From positions 1 through 55,163 of the forward strand of contig JAEUOT010000064.1 of assembly GCA_016790705.1 (NCBI GenBank): a stretch of 55,163 nt of DNA, given 5' to 3'. Origin of the DNA: Hydrogenophaga sp. (GTDB taxonomy: Bacteria; Pseudomonadota; Gammaproteobacteria; Burkholderiales; Burkholderiaceae_C). The translations under genes and the position numbers were made by a program. This document shows positions 1-9,127 of the stretch, in pieces. The stretch's first letter is position 1, and each line of letters opens with the position of its first letter. The notes below the pieces were generated by a model. The model was not told the DNA's origin. It saw nothing but the letters and a program-made list of their open reading frames with translations, and ran no database searches.

Positions 1-1
1 G

Positions 2-1300
2 CGCGCCGAGCGCATGAGCCAGGCCCAGGCCGCCTACGCCAAGCAGCAGGAGCGCGTGGCGCACCTGCAGAAGTTCATCGACCGCTTCAAGGCCAAGGCC
101 AGCAAGGCCAAACAGGCGCAAAGCCGGGTCAAGGCGCTCGAACGCATGGAGAAAATCGGTCCGGTGCTGGCCGAAGCCGAATTCACCTTCGAGTTCGCCG
201 AACCGCAGAACCTGCCCAACCCGATGCTGGCGCTGCACGAGGTCAGCTTCGGCTACCCGTCCGTCACCGAAGGCGGCGAACCCATCACCATCGTGCGTGG
301 TGTCAGCAAGTCGGTGCTGGCGGGCCAGCGCATCGGCATCCTGGGCGCCAACGGTCAGGGCAAGTCCACGGTGGTCAAGACCATTGCGCGCGAGATCAAG
401 GCCCTGGCCCGCACCGTGACCGAAGGCAATGCCCAGAACATCGGCTACTTCGCCCAGCAGGAACTGGACGTGCTGCGCCCGGCCGACACGCCGCTGGAGC
501 ACATGATCCGCCTGGTCAAGGACTGCACCGCGCAAGGCCGCCTGAGCGGCCAGGCCACGCGCGAGCAAGACCTGCGCAGCTTCCTGGGCAGCTTCAACTT
601 CACCGGCGACCAGGTCAAGCAAGCGGTCGGCACCATGAGCGGCGGCGAGAAGGCGCGCCTGGTGCTGTGCATGATCGTCTGGCAGCGCCCCAACCTGCTG
701 CTGCTGGACGAACCGACCAACCACCTGGACCTGGCCACGCGCGAGGCGCTGTCGGTCGCGCTCAACGAGTTCGAGGGCACGGTGATGCTGGTCAGCCACG
801 ACCGCGCCCTGCTGCGTGCGGTGTGCGACGAGTTCTGGCTGGTCTCGCGTGGCGGCATCGCCCCCTTCGACGGTGATCTCGACGACTACCAGCGCTATCT
901 GCTGGACATGGCCAAACAGGCGCGCGAGGCCAGACGCAACGAAGGTCGCGCCGAGGCGCCACCACCGGAGCCTGCTCCCGCACCCGCAGCCATCGACCCC
1001 GCGCCGGCGACAGCCCCGCGCGGCGGTGCGGAGCAGCGCCGCCTGGACGCCCAGAAGCGACAAGCGCTGGCCGAGCGACTGCGTCCGTTGAGGAAGCAGT
1101 TGGAACAGGCCGAGAAACAGCTGGATTCGCTGAGTCGGGAGAAGGCACGCCTTGAAGCGCTTCTGAGCCAACCGGCGAGCCCGATCGAACTCGCTGACGC
1201 CGGCAAGCGACTCAAAGCGATCAACGACGACATCGAGACGACCGAGGCACGCTGGCTGGAACTCACCGAAGCCATCGAAGCGGCCAGCACTGTGGCGTGA
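2..1300 (+). CDS. ABC-F family ATPase (YheS/Uup-like), 5' end outside window
   Basis: The reading frame is open from base 2, so the first ABC domain lies off the left edge and only the linker, second ABC domain and tail are seen. The linker (AKQQERVAHLQKFIDRFKAK and following) is typical of ABC-F proteins, soluble ATPases that act on ribosomes rather than in transport. The second domain has Walker A GANGQGKST, signature SGGEKARL and Walker B LLLLDEPTNHLD, followed by the switch SHDRALL. A basic coiled-coil tail rich in Ala/Pro then Arg/Glu/Lys closes the protein, as in YheS. The internal ATG at base 14 is not a credible start because no first ABC domain would remain. The family is certain. 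The choice between YheS and Uup is less so. Confidence 0.9.
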   Translation, partial: RAERMSQAQAAYAKQQERVAHLQKFIDRFKAKASKAKQAQSRVKALERMEKIGPVLAEAEFTFEFAEPQNLPNPMLALHEVSFGYPSVTEGGEPITIVRGVSKSVLAGQRIGILGANGQGKSTVVKTIAREIKALARTVTEGNAQNIGYFAQQELDVLRPADTPLEHMIRLVKDCTAQGRLSGQATREQDLRSFLGSFNFTGDQVKQAVGTMSGGEKARLVLCMIVWQRPNLLLLDEPTNHLDLATREALSVALNEFEGTVMLVSHDRALLRAVCDEFWLVSRGGIAPFDGDLDDYQRYLLDMAKQAREARRNEGRAEAPPPEPAPAPAAIDPAPATAPRGGAEQRRLDAQKRQALAERLRPLRKQLEQAEKQLDSLSREKARLEALLSQPASPIELADAGKRLKAINDDIETTEARWLELTEAIEAASTVA

Positions 1301-1437
1301 ACACCAACGCTGCTTGACGTCTGCCACAACGCAGCAGGCGCCTCGGTCCGGGCTTCACACCAAGCAGGGAATGGGGCTAAAGTGCCCGCCACGCGGATAC
1401 TTTTTCCGTACATCCCTGCACTGAAAGGCAAGCTCTC

Positions 1438-1695
1438 ATGATGTCCGTTCTCGGTACCTTCTTCATCGGCCTGATCGCAGGTCTTGTCGCTCGCGCCATC
1501 AAACCCGGCGACGACAGCATGGGCTGGATCATGACCGCCGTGCTCGGTGTGGCGGGCTCATTCCTGGCCACGTACGCCGGAGCCGCCATGGGACTCTATG
1601 CGCCTGGACAAGTGGCGAGCTTCATTGCATCCGTGATCGGAGCAATCGTCCTGCTGGTGATCTACGGCTTTCTCAAGCGCAACAAGTCTGAATGA
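1438..1695 (+). CDS. GlsB/YeaQ/YmgE family small membrane protein
   Basis: This 85-residue protein has three hydrophobic segments (about residues 3-20, 28-50, 60-79), the early motif GLIAGLVARAIKPGDD and a basic C-terminus (LKRNKSE). That is the pattern of the transglycosylase-associated GlsB/YeaQ/YmgE family of inner-membrane stress proteins of unknown mechanism. Two consecutive ATGs (1438 and 1441) could both serve as start. A rho-independent terminator follows directly, so it is probably a single-gene transcript. Confidence 0.85.
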   Translation: MMSVLGTFFIGLIAGLVARAIKPGDDSMGWIMTAVLGVAGSFLATYAGAAMGLYAPGQVASFIASVIGAIVLLVIYGFLKRNKSE

Positions 1696-1718
1696 CCGGC
1701 GCCAGCCGGAAAACAAAA

Positions 1719-1744
1719 AAGCCCTGGTCAATTGACCAGGGCTT
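1719..1744 (+). terminator. Rho-independent terminator after the GlsB-like gene
   Basis: A perfect inverted repeat (AAGCCCTGGTCAA and its complement) is centred at 1731/1732 and flanked by A-rich and T-rich sequence. It sits 24 bases after the stop codon and lies between convergent transcripts (the GlsB-like gene and the minus-strand tRNAs), so it may work in both directions. Confidence 0.8.
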
Positions 1745-1750
1745 CTGCTT

Positions 1751-1826
1751 TGGTAGGACGTGGCAGGCTCGAACTGCCGACCAACGGATTAAAAGTCCGC
1801 TGCTCTACCAACTGAGCTAACGTCCC
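1751..1826 (-). tRNA. tRNA-Lys (anticodon TTT)
   Basis: Read on the minus strand this is a 76-base tRNA with a 7-bp acceptor stem (GGGACGT/ACGTCCT), the D-arm sequence TAGCTCAGTTGGTAGAGC, the anticodon loop CTTTTAA, TTCGAGC in the T loop, and an encoded CCA end. The anticodon TTT specifies lysine. Confidence 0.95.
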
Positions 1827-1861
1827 ATCAAACTCGCAATAACAGTTCACAACCACCAAAG

Positions 1862-1937
1862 TGGTGGGGCGTGAGTGACTCGAACACTCGACCTACGGAT
1901 TAAGAGTCCGCTGCTCTACCAACTGAGCTAACGCCCC
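1862..1937 (-). tRNA. tRNA-Lys (anticodon CTT)
   Basis: Read on the minus strand this is a 76-base tRNA with acceptor stem GGGGCGT/ACGCCCC, a D arm identical to that of its neighbour, the anticodon loop CTCTTAA, TTCGAGT in the T loop and an encoded CCA. The anticodon CTT reads the AAG lysine codon that dominates in this GC-rich genome. It lies 35 bases upstream of the TTT isoacceptor, so the two are probably co-transcribed. Confidence 0.95.
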
Positions 1938-1990
1938 CGCTGCAGCCTGACCGATGTTTAATCATCTGTCCGATTGCGCGAAGCCTCAGA

Positions 1991-2806
1991 TTATAGCGTC
2001 ATTTCCTTCGTTTCCGAAAGACGCATCACATTCTTTTCGCTGCCTTCGGCCAGCGCATTGACGATGTGGCCTGACGCACACAATCCGAAACTGGCCGTGA
2101 CGCTGACGACGGAACCATAACCGTGGCAATTGAGCGTGCCATCAACGCTCTCGATCGCACACGAGGGATCCGGCGAGGCAACGGTTTCACGACTGAACAC
2201 ACAGGTAACACCCATACGGCGGGAACGCGCGGCACCATGGTGTTTGCGCAATCGGTAGCGCAACTGGGCCAGCAGCGGATCGTGGGTGACTTCAAAAAGG
2301 TCGCCCAGTTCCACGGCCTGGGGTTTGCGCTTGCCTCCGGCCGCACCCACCGAGACAAAGGGCACCCGCGCACGCATCGCCCAGGCAGCCATCTCTGTCT
2401 TGGCGCGCACCTGGTCGCAGGCATCAATCACCGCGAGCGGACGACCGTCAGACGCAGCCTCGTCGGCCAGGCGGCGCCAGTTGTCCGGAGTCACGAAGTC
2501 ATCGATGCTGTCCACGCGGCAATCGGGATTGATCTGAGCGATGCGTTCACGCATGGCGTCGACCTTCGCCTGTCCCAACGTGCTTCCCAGCGCATGGATC
2601 TGCCGGTTCACGTTCGACTCGGCGATGTGGTCCATGTCGATCAGCGTGAGATGCCCCACACCGCTGCGGGCCAGCGCTTCCGCGCTCCACGAGCCGACAC
2701 CACCGATGCCGACCACAATCACATGGGCTTCAAAGACAGCCTGCGCTCCGGCGACCCCGTAGAGCCGGCGCATGCCGCCGAAGCGCCGTTCGAAGTCGCT
2801 GCTCAT
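1991..2806 (-). CDS. tcdA: tRNA threonylcarbamoyladenosine dehydratase
   Basis: This 271-residue E1-like protein (CsdL/TcdA family) catalyses ATP-dependent cyclisation of t6A37 to ct6A37 in tRNA. The start MSSDFERRFGGMRRLYG and the nucleotide-binding motif GIGGVGSWSAEALARSG followed by LTLIDMD are typical. NVNRQIHAL and SVGAAGGKRKP are further family motifs. It is the last gene after tolB-pal-cpoB on the minus strand, 21 bases from cpoB, and two tRNA-Lys genes follow. Lysine tRNAs carry t6A, so the placement fits the function, although that may be chance. Confidence 0.93.
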   Translation of the reverse strand: MSSDFERRFGGMRRLYGVAGAQAVFEAHVIVVGIGGVGSWSAEALARSGVGHLTLIDMDHIAESNVNRQIHALGSTLGQAKVDAMRERIAQINPDCRVDSIDDFVTPDNWRRLADEAASDGRPLAVIDACDQVRAKTEMAAWAMRARVPFVSVGAAGGKRKPQAVELGDLFEVTHDPLLAQLRYRLRKHHGAARSRRMGVTCVFSRETVASPDPSCAIESVDGTLNCHGYGSVVSVTASFGLCASGHIVNALAEGSEKNVMRLSETKEMTL

Positions 2807-2827
2807 GGCCCGCAGGGGAATCGCAGT

Positions 2828-3625
2828 TCAGCGCAAGCGTGCCAGGCGCTCGCGACCTGCAGCCGCCGCTTCGGACTGTGGATAGCTGCGCACCAGCGTC
2901 TCCAGCGTCTTCTGGGCCATTTTGACGTCCTTGAGCTCAACCAGGCTGTTGGCCATGGCCAGCATGGCCTCGGGCGTGCGTTGATGGGTCGGGTACTGCG
3001 CGGTCAGCCGACGCAGGCTGTCGATCGCGTCCTTGTACGCACGGTTGGCGTACTGGGCGTTACCAAGCCAGTACAGCGCCGAAGGGGTGTAGCCGCTGCC
3101 AGGAAAGCGACGCAGGAAACCGGACAGCGCCGCCGACGCAGGGCCGAACTCCGACTTGCGCAGCAACTCGACCGCCGCGTCATAGTCCCGCTTTTCTTCG
3201 GGCGCAGCGGTGAATTCCACCCCATCGAGGGACACTCGCGCCGGCTCAAACTGCTTGAGTCTTGCGTCCACCCCCGCCTGAGCGTCCTTCTGCAAGCGCT
3301 GGAGCTCAGATACTTCACGGGCGAGCTGTTCGTTCTGCCCGCGCAGACGGGCAATTTCAGCTCGCAACTGCTCGTTCTGGTTTGTCAGTTCAAGCAGGCT
3401 GCGTTGGCTGGTGGTCCCGGCCTCACGTGCCTCGTTGATCAGACGTCCCAGCTTGGCATCGTTCTCCTGGCGGTAAGCATCGAACTTCTGGCGAAGATCC
3501 AGGATCGCCTTGCGGGCCTCGTCGTCATCGAACAGCGCATGCGCCTGCAACGGCCACAGACAGGCGGAGGCCAGAGAAAGGCCGCCCAGCAACGCGGGCA
3601 GGGAAGCAAACGGACCACGCATCAT
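2828..3625 (-). CDS. cpoB: Tol-Pal system protein CpoB (YbgF), periplasmic coiled coil-TPR protein
   Basis: CpoB coordinates peptidoglycan synthesis with Tol-Pal-driven outer-membrane constriction. The protein has an N-terminal signal sequence ending near ALFDDDEARKAI, a coiled coil (about residues 40-110) and C-terminal TPR repeats (YWLGNAQYANRAYKDAIDSL, then PEAMLAMANSLVELKDVKMAQKTLE). I set the start at the ATG at 3625, one base after the pal stop codon. A second ATG follows at 3622. Longer in-frame extensions would run into pal. About 265 residues is normal for the family. Confidence 0.9.
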   Translation of the reverse strand: MMRGPFASLPALLGGLSLASACLWPLQAHALFDDDEARKAILDLRQKFDAYRQENDAKLGRLINEAREAGTTSQRSLLELTNQNEQLRAEIARLRGQNEQLAREVSELQRLQKDAQAGVDARLKQFEPARVSLDGVEFTAAPEEKRDYDAAVELLRKSEFGPASAALSGFLRRFPGSGYTPSALYWLGNAQYANRAYKDAIDSLRRLTAQYPTHQRTPEAMLAMANSLVELKDVKMAQKTLETLVRSYPQSEAAAAGRERLARLR

Positions 3626-3626
3626 G

Positions 3627-4208
3627 TCAACGGTAGTGCAGTTCGACACGACGGTTCTTGGCAAAGGCCGCCTCATCCCCACCCATGACGGCAGGCTTCT
3701 CTTCACCGAAGCTCACCGCTTCCATCTGACTGTCGTTGACACCCAGCACCGTCAGCGAGCGACGCACGGCTTCCGCACGCTTCTGGCCGAGTGCGAGGTT
3801 GTATTCGCGACCGCCTCGCTCGTCGGTATGACCTTCAAGCCCCACCTTGCGCGACGGGTTGGCCTTGAGGTATTTGGCATTGGCTTCCAGCGTGGCATTG
3901 AACTCCGGACGGATTTCGAAGCTGTCGTAGTCGAAATACACGATGCGTGCGAGCGCTGCCGGCTGCTGCGCATCCATGCCCGGAACCTGCACACCACTCA
4001 CACCACGCGGGTCTACAGCACTGCCGGTGCCTTCCTGCCCGGTCTGTCCCGTCGTCGTATTGCGGTCCTCGACAGGTGCCTCGTCGAGTTTCACGCTCGA
4101 ACCACAGGCAGCGAGCGTTGCCACCAGGACCAGGCTGGCTGCCCGTGCCGGCCAGGAGCGGAAGATGGCGCCAGTCTTCTGCGTGCCCGAAGTGGTCGTC
4201 TTGATCAT
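3627..4208 (-). CDS. pal: Peptidoglycan-associated lipoprotein Pal
   Basis: Pal is an outer-membrane lipoprotein that binds peptidoglycan and TolB. An N-terminal basic segment is followed by a hydrophobic stretch with lipobox LAAC (cysteine near residue 35), then a Thr/Gly-rich linker and an OmpA-like domain with IVYFDYDSFEI, GHTDERGGREYNLALGQKRA and VSFGEEKP. The 193-residue length is slightly above that of the E. coli protein because of the linker. It lies between tolB and cpoB in the standard order. Confidence 0.95.
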   Translation of the reverse strand: MIKTTTSGTQKTGAIFRSWPARAASLVLVATLAACGSSVKLDEAPVEDRNTTTGQTGQEGTGSAVDPRGVSGVQVPGMDAQQPAALARIVYFDYDSFEIRPEFNATLEANAKYLKANPSRKVGLEGHTDERGGREYNLALGQKRAEAVRRSLTVLGVNDSQMEAVSFGEEKPAVMGGDEAAFAKNRRVELHYR

Positions 4209-4265
4209 GCGAATGTCCCTTTCAGAATCGGTGTGGGAATGAGCGATGGATGTGTGCGGATGGGT

Positions 4266-5576
4266 TCAGCGGACAAAGGGGCCCCATTCGGGTTCGCGGA
4301 TGTCCCCCTGGGCGCCGGTGAGGCGGGTCTTGACCCTGCCGTCCACGGTCGAGGTCATCAGAGCCTCCTGCCCCCGGTCACGGGTCGCGTAGACGATCAG
4401 CCGGCTGTTGGGCGCGAAACTGGGACTTTCGTCGGCACTCGTGTCGCTCAGCGCAGTGACCTTGCCGGAAGCCAGTTCCATCACGTGCAGACGGAAGGCG
4501 CCATTGACCCGTGAGATGAACGCCAGCCAACGACCATCGGGGCTGGGCGCGGGCGAAATGTTGTAGTTGCCCTCGAACGTCAGGCGCTGCGGGTTCTCGC
4601 CGTTGACACCCATGCGGTAGATCTGCGGCGAACCACCACGGTCGGAGACGAAGAAGATCGCCCGGCCATCGGCACTGAACACCGGTTCGGTGTCGATGCT
4701 GCTGGACTGGGTCAGGCGCCTCGGTTGCCCCCCGTTGGCATCCATCGCATAAATCTGCGCATTGCCCGACAGCGACAGCGTTGCCACAACCTGCCGGCCG
4801 TCAGGCGACCAGGCCGGTGCGCTGTTGGAGCCCCGGAAATTGGCCAGCAGACGCCGCTTGCCAGTCGCAACATCGTGCGAGTAGATCACCGGCTTGCGGG
4901 ATTCAAAGGACACGTAGGCCAACTGTGCGCCGCCAGGTGCCCAACTGGGCGAGATGATCGGTTCAGGGCTGGTGAGCGTTGCCCTCGCGTTCTCGCCATC
5001 GGAGTCCGCCACCAGCAAGGTGTAGCGCGCACCGGACTTCGTCACATAGGCGATGCGGGTCGCAAACACGCCTTTCTCGCCGGTGAGCTTCTCGTAGACA
5101 TAGTCGGCGATCTTGTGGGCGGCGTACCTGAGGTCGCCGCTGCCGACCGGATAGCTCAGCCCACCCAGATCCTGCCCGCGCACCGAGTCCCACAGCCTGA
5201 AGCGCACATCGAAGCGTCCATCCGCCAGACGGGACACACTGCCGGTCAGCAGAGCATCCGTGCCCTTCTCCCGCCAGGCGTTCAGCTCGGGGCGCGTGGT
5301 CTCATCCAGCCGCACCGGCAACGGCTCGACAAACCGGAACTGGCCACTGCGCTCCAGGTCGGCGCGCACAATGGCGACCATGTCCTGGTTCACCGCGCCG
5401 TTGTCGCGGAAGGCGACGGCCGAGATGGGAATCTGGGTGACTCCGGCGCCCGACACCTCGACGCGAAACTGCGCGAAGGCATCTGTCAGGGGCATTGCCG
5501 CCAGCGGAATCGCCGCGGCTTGGGTCAGCAAGTGCCGCCGCGTGGGCAGCCAGTCGGATCGGATCTTGTCCTGCAT
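4266..5576 (-). CDS. tolB: Tol-Pal system beta-propeller protein TolB
   Basis: TolB is a periplasmic protein that interacts with Pal and TolA. An N-terminal TolB domain (VEVSGAGVTQIPISAV... DLERSGQFRF) is followed by repeated WD40-like blades with the signature SPDGR or SADGRAIFFVSDRGGSPQIY. The signal peptide contains TRRHLL before a hydrophobic run, so export by the Tat route is possible (inference). I prefer the ATG at 5576. An in-frame GTG at 5600 would add eight residues. No tolQ, tolR or tolA lies upstream: the next gene is divergent msbA. Confidence 0.93.
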   Translation of the reverse strand: MQDKIRSDWLPTRRHLLTQAAAIPLAAMPLTDAFAQFRVEVSGAGVTQIPISAVAFRDNGAVNQDMVAIVRADLERSGQFRFVEPLPVRLDETTRPELNAWREKGTDALLTGSVSRLADGRFDVRFRLWDSVRGQDLGGLSYPVGSGDLRYAAHKIADYVYEKLTGEKGVFATRIAYVTKSGARYTLLVADSDGENARATLTSPEPIISPSWAPGGAQLAYVSFESRKPVIYSHDVATGKRRLLANFRGSNSAPAWSPDGRQVVATLSLSGNAQIYAMDANGGQPRRLTQSSSIDTEPVFSADGRAIFFVSDRGGSPQIYRMGVNGENPQRLTFEGNYNISPAPSPDGRWLAFISRVNGAFRLHVMELASGKVTALSDTSADESPSFAPNSRLIVYATRDRGQEALMTSTVDGRVKTRLTGAQGDIREPEWGPFVR

Positions 5577-5722
5577 GCGTCGATTCAGAGGTGAAAGCAC
5601 CGTGTGGGGCCGCCATCGGATAATACCGGATGCGCTCCCGGTCCCCGTGACAAGATGTGCCGTTGTTCAAGCCTGTCCATCCGATGATGGATCACGCCCC
5701 TCAGTCTTAGGTTCCCTCCGTC

Positions 5723-7537
5723 TTGAGTCCTACCGACCCCTCACCCGGCCTCCCCGAGGTTTCCATCCGCCAGCGCCTGCTGCGCTTCTGGCCGTATTTC
5801 CGCGCGGCCTCGGCCGGCATCGTGCTCGCGGCGGTGTGCACCGTCATCGGTGCGCTGACCGAACCGATGATTCCCGCGCTGCTCAAGACGCTGCTGGATC
5901 AAGGGTTCGCGGAGGGCAATATCGCAACCTGGATGGTGCCGGTGGCCTTGATGGGCCTGTTCGGCGTGCGCGGACTGGCCGGCTTCCTGGCCCAGTATGC
6001 GCTGTCCTACACCGCCAGTCTGGGGCTTCTGAACCTGCGGCGCGCGATGTTTGCCAAGCTCAACGATGCGCAGATGACGCTGTTCGCGCGCCAGAGCGCC
6101 AGCAAACTCTCCAACACGCTGGTCTACGAGGTGCAGACCGGCTCGACACTGCTGGTCAATGCGCTGCTGACCCTGACCAAAGATAGCCTCACGATGCTGG
6201 CGCTGCTGGGTTACCTCATGTTCCTGAACTGGAAGCTCACGCTGATCGTGCTGTTTCTGTTCCCGGCGCTGGTGGTCGTGATGCGGGTGCTGTCGAGGCG
6301 CCTGTACCGCCTCACCAAGTCCTCGCAGCAAGCCACCGATGAACTGGCCTATGTGGTTGAGGAGAACGCGCTTGCCCATCGCATGGTGCGACTGCATGGC
6401 GCCCAGGCACGCCAGTCCGAGCGGTTCGAAGGACTCAGCGTGGGTCTTCGGCGACTGGCACTGAAGTCGACCGTCGCGCAGGCGGCGATGACGCCGCTGA
6501 CGCAGATGCTGGCCGCGGCCGCGCTGTCGGCGGTCATCGCGGTGGCGCTGTGGCAGAGCAGCCGCAGTGGAGTGACCGTGGGTAACTTCGTGGCCTTCGT
6601 GACGGCGATGCTGATGCTGGTGGCACCGATCCGCCACCTGGCCGAGATCGCAGGACCGATCACCCGCGGATTGGCCGCACTCGAGCGCGGGCTGGAGCTG
6701 ATCGAGGACACCCCGGAGCAGACCGGCGGCAACCACCAGACCGATCGCGTGCAGGGGGCCATCGACTTCCAGGATGTCTGGGTCCGCTATCCGTCGCGTG
6801 ACGATGAAGCCACGGGCGACGACGCGGTCAACCGGACCGCCTTGTGCGGGGTGTCTCTGCAGGTGCAACCAGGCGAGGTGCTCGCCCTGGTCGGGCCGTC
6901 CGGCTCGGGCAAGACCACGCTGGTCAACCTGCTGCCGCGCTTCGTCGAGGTGCTGCATGGCGCGGTGCGCCTGGACGGGGTTGCCCTGCCCGACTGGGAC
7001 CTGCGGTGCTTGCGCCGCCAGTTCGCGATGGTCAGCCAGGACGTGATCATGCTCAACGACTCGTTGGCCGCCAATGTGGCGCTCGGTGAAGCGGACGCCA
7101 CGGTCGACGAAGACAAGGTGCTTGCCGCGCTGGAATCGGCCAATCTGGGCGAACTCGTGTCCCGCCTGCCACGCGGCATCCACAGCACCGTGGGACACAA
7201 CGCGGCCGAACTCTCGGGCGGCCAGCGCCAGCGGCTGGCAATTGCCCGCGCGATCTACAAAGACGCTCCGGTGCTGATTCTTGATGAAGCCACATCAGCG
7301 CTGGACAACGAGTCCGAGCGGCTGGTTCAGGATGCCCTGGGCCGGCTCATGAAAGGCCGCACCACGCTGATCGTGGCACACCGGCTGTCGACCATCGAAC
7401 ACGCCGACCGTGTCGCCGTGCTGGCCAATGGCCAGATCGCCGAGCTCGGGACCCACCAGGCCTTGCTGCGTGCCGGAGGTCTCTATGCACGCCTGCACGC
7501 CCAGGGCTTCAATTCAGACGACGCCGTGGCCGTCTGA
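5723..7537 (+). CDS. msbA: Lipid A export ATP-binding/permease protein MsbA
   Basis: This 604-residue half-size ABC exporter flips lipid A-core across the inner membrane. Six membrane helices occupy about residues 20-320. The ATPase domain has Walker A GPSGSGKTT, a Q-loop near VSQDVIMLND, signature LSGGQRQR, Walker B LILDEATSALD and the H-loop AHRLST. The start is a TTG at 5723. The nearest in-frame ATG is 49 codons on and would remove part of the first membrane helix, and an upstream ATG near 5687 runs into a stop. No strong ribosome-binding site is visible. Confidence 0.9.
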   Translation: MSPTDPSPGLPEVSIRQRLLRFWPYFRAASAGIVLAAVCTVIGALTEPMIPALLKTLLDQGFAEGNIATWMVPVALMGLFGVRGLAGFLAQYALSYTASLGLLNLRRAMFAKLNDAQMTLFARQSASKLSNTLVYEVQTGSTLLVNALLTLTKDSLTMLALLGYLMFLNWKLTLIVLFLFPALVVVMRVLSRRLYRLTKSSQQATDELAYVVEENALAHRMVRLHGAQARQSERFEGLSVGLRRLALKSTVAQAAMTPLTQMLAAAALSAVIAVALWQSSRSGVTVGNFVAFVTAMLMLVAPIRHLAEIAGPITRGLAALERGLELIEDTPEQTGGNHQTDRVQGAIDFQDVWVRYPSRDDEATGDDAVNRTALCGVSLQVQPGEVLALVGPSGSGKTTLVNLLPRFVEVLHGAVRLDGVALPDWDLRCLRRQFAMVSQDVIMLNDSLAANVALGEADATVDEDKVLAALESANLGELVSRLPRGIHSTVGHNAAELSGGQRQRLAIARAIYKDAPVLILDEATSALDNESERLVQDALGRLMKGRTTLIVAHRLSTIEHADRVAVLANGQIAELGTHQALLRAGGLYARLHAQGFNSDDAVAV

Positions 7538-7569
7538 CCGATGCCCCACGCCTTGGCCACGCGCGGGCG

Positions 7570-9108
7570 TCACAGCAGGACGATGTCGTACTGTTCCTGC
7601 GTCATGGAGGTCTCGGACTGCAGCGAGATCGGCTTGCCGATGAAGTCCGACAGCCCGGCGAGGTGCTGACTCTCCTCGTCGAGGAACAGCTCCACGACGC
7701 GCGGGGAGGCCACCACCCGAAACTCCCTGGGACTGAAGGCGCGGGCTTCGCGGAGGATCTCGCGCAATATGTCGTAGCAGACACTGCGCGCGGTCTTCAC
7801 CACCCCCTTGCCTTCACAGGAAGGACAGGGCTCGCTGAGCATGTGGGCGAGCGACTCCCGGGTGCGCTTGCGGGTCATCTCGACCAGCCCCAACTGCGAG
7901 AAACCGCCGGTCATCGTCTTGACCCGGTCGCGCGCGAGCTGTTTGCGGAATTCGGTGAGCACCGCCTCACGATGGTCCTCGCGCACCATGTCGATGAAGT
8001 CCACGATCACGATGCCCCCGAGATTGCGCAGGCGCAACTGGCGCGCAATGGCCTGGGCAGCTTCCAGATTGGTGCGAAACACGGTGTCGTCGAAGTTGCG
8101 CGCGCCGACGAAGCCGCCCGTGTTCACGTCGACCGTGGTGAGCGCCTCGGTCTGGTCGATCACCAGATAACCGCCCGACTTCAGGTCCACCCGGCGGCTG
8201 AGGGCCCGGCTGATCTCTTCGTCGATGCTGTAGAGGTCGAAAATCGGACGCTCGCCGGTGTACAGCTGCAGTTTGCCCGCCGTATCGGGCATGAACTCAC
8301 CCGCAAACGCCTGCAACAGCCCGAACTGCTCCCGGGAGTCGATGCGGATCGACTGGGTCTGGGCACTCACCAGATCGCGCAGCACACGCTGCATCAGGTT
8401 GAGGTCCTCATGCAGCAGCGAAGCCGACGGCTGGCGCGACGCGGCCTCCCGGATGCGTTGCCAGGTCTTGCGCAGGTAGGCGATGTCCTCGCCCAGCTCT
8501 TCGTCGCTGGCGTCCTCTGCATTGGTGCGCAGGATGAAACCGCCGGCTGCGCTGCCGTCGGGCATGGCGGTCCGGGCCAGCAACCGCTGGCGCAGCGCCT
8601 CGCGCTGGGCGGCGGGGATCTTCTGCGAGACCCCGATGTGGTTGTCCTGCGGCAGGAACACCAGCAGGCGCCCGGCGATGCTGATCTGCGCCGTCAGCCG
8701 CGCGCCCTTGGTGCCGATCGGGTCCTTGAGCACCTGCACCATCAGCGCCTGCCCTTCGAAAATCTGACGCTCGATGGGCTGCACGGGATCGGGCGTGAGC
8801 ACACGGTTCGCACTGCCCGCGTCCCCTCCCCCCGCCACGGCGGCGGTCTTGTCGCGCGGCGCCGTGTGCTTTGCAGAAATGCTGGGCATCAGATCGGCCA
8901 CGTGCAGGAAGGCCGCGCGGTCCAGCCCGATATCGATGAAGGCCGACTGCATGCCCGGCAGCACGCGCGAGACCTTGCCCAGGTAGATGTTGCCCACCAG
9001 CCCCCGCTCGAGCGTTCGCTCCAGGTGCACTTCCTGCACAGCGCCCTGTTCGACCACGGCGACGCGGGTTTCCTGGGGCGCCCAGTTGATCAGGATGTCC
9101 TGGCTCAT
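7570..9108 (-). CDS. rng: Ribonuclease G (RNase E/G family)
   Basis: This endoribonuclease matures the 16S rRNA 5' end and takes part in mRNA decay. The start SQDILINWAPQETRVAVVEQ and the S1 domain (GNIYLGKVSRVLPGMQSAFIDIG) are characteristic. The catalytic DNase I-like domain has TTVDVNTGGFVG and IVIVDFIDM, and the zinc-link CPSCEGKG is present. At 512 residues it has the short architecture of RNase G, without the long degradosome scaffold of RNase E. It is the last gene of the minus-strand run yebC-purD-hemF-nadD-rsfS-rlmH-maf-rng and converges on msbA. Confidence 0.95.
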   Translation of the reverse strand: MSQDILINWAPQETRVAVVEQGAVQEVHLERTLERGLVGNIYLGKVSRVLPGMQSAFIDIGLDRAAFLHVADLMPSISAKHTAPRDKTAAVAGGGDAGSANRVLTPDPVQPIERQIFEGQALMVQVLKDPIGTKGARLTAQISIAGRLLVFLPQDNHIGVSQKIPAAQREALRQRLLARTAMPDGSAAGGFILRTNAEDASDEELGEDIAYLRKTWQRIREAASRQPSASLLHEDLNLMQRVLRDLVSAQTQSIRIDSREQFGLLQAFAGEFMPDTAGKLQLYTGERPIFDLYSIDEEISRALSRRVDLKSGGYLVIDQTEALTTVDVNTGGFVGARNFDDTVFRTNLEAAQAIARQLRLRNLGGIVIVDFIDMVREDHREAVLTEFRKQLARDRVKTMTGGFSQLGLVEMTRKRTRESLAHMLSEPCPSCEGKGVVKTARSVCYDILREILREARAFSPREFRVVASPRVVELFLDEESQHLAGLSDFIGKPISLQSETSMTQEQYDIVLL

Positions 9109-9127
9109 GTTGTCTCGCTCATTGTGT

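Noticed and set aside
2123-3688. 521-codon plus-strand frame
   Set aside because: It is antisense to tcdA and cpoB, has no domain resemblance, and shows the His/Arg/Gln-rich composition of a complement-strand frame.
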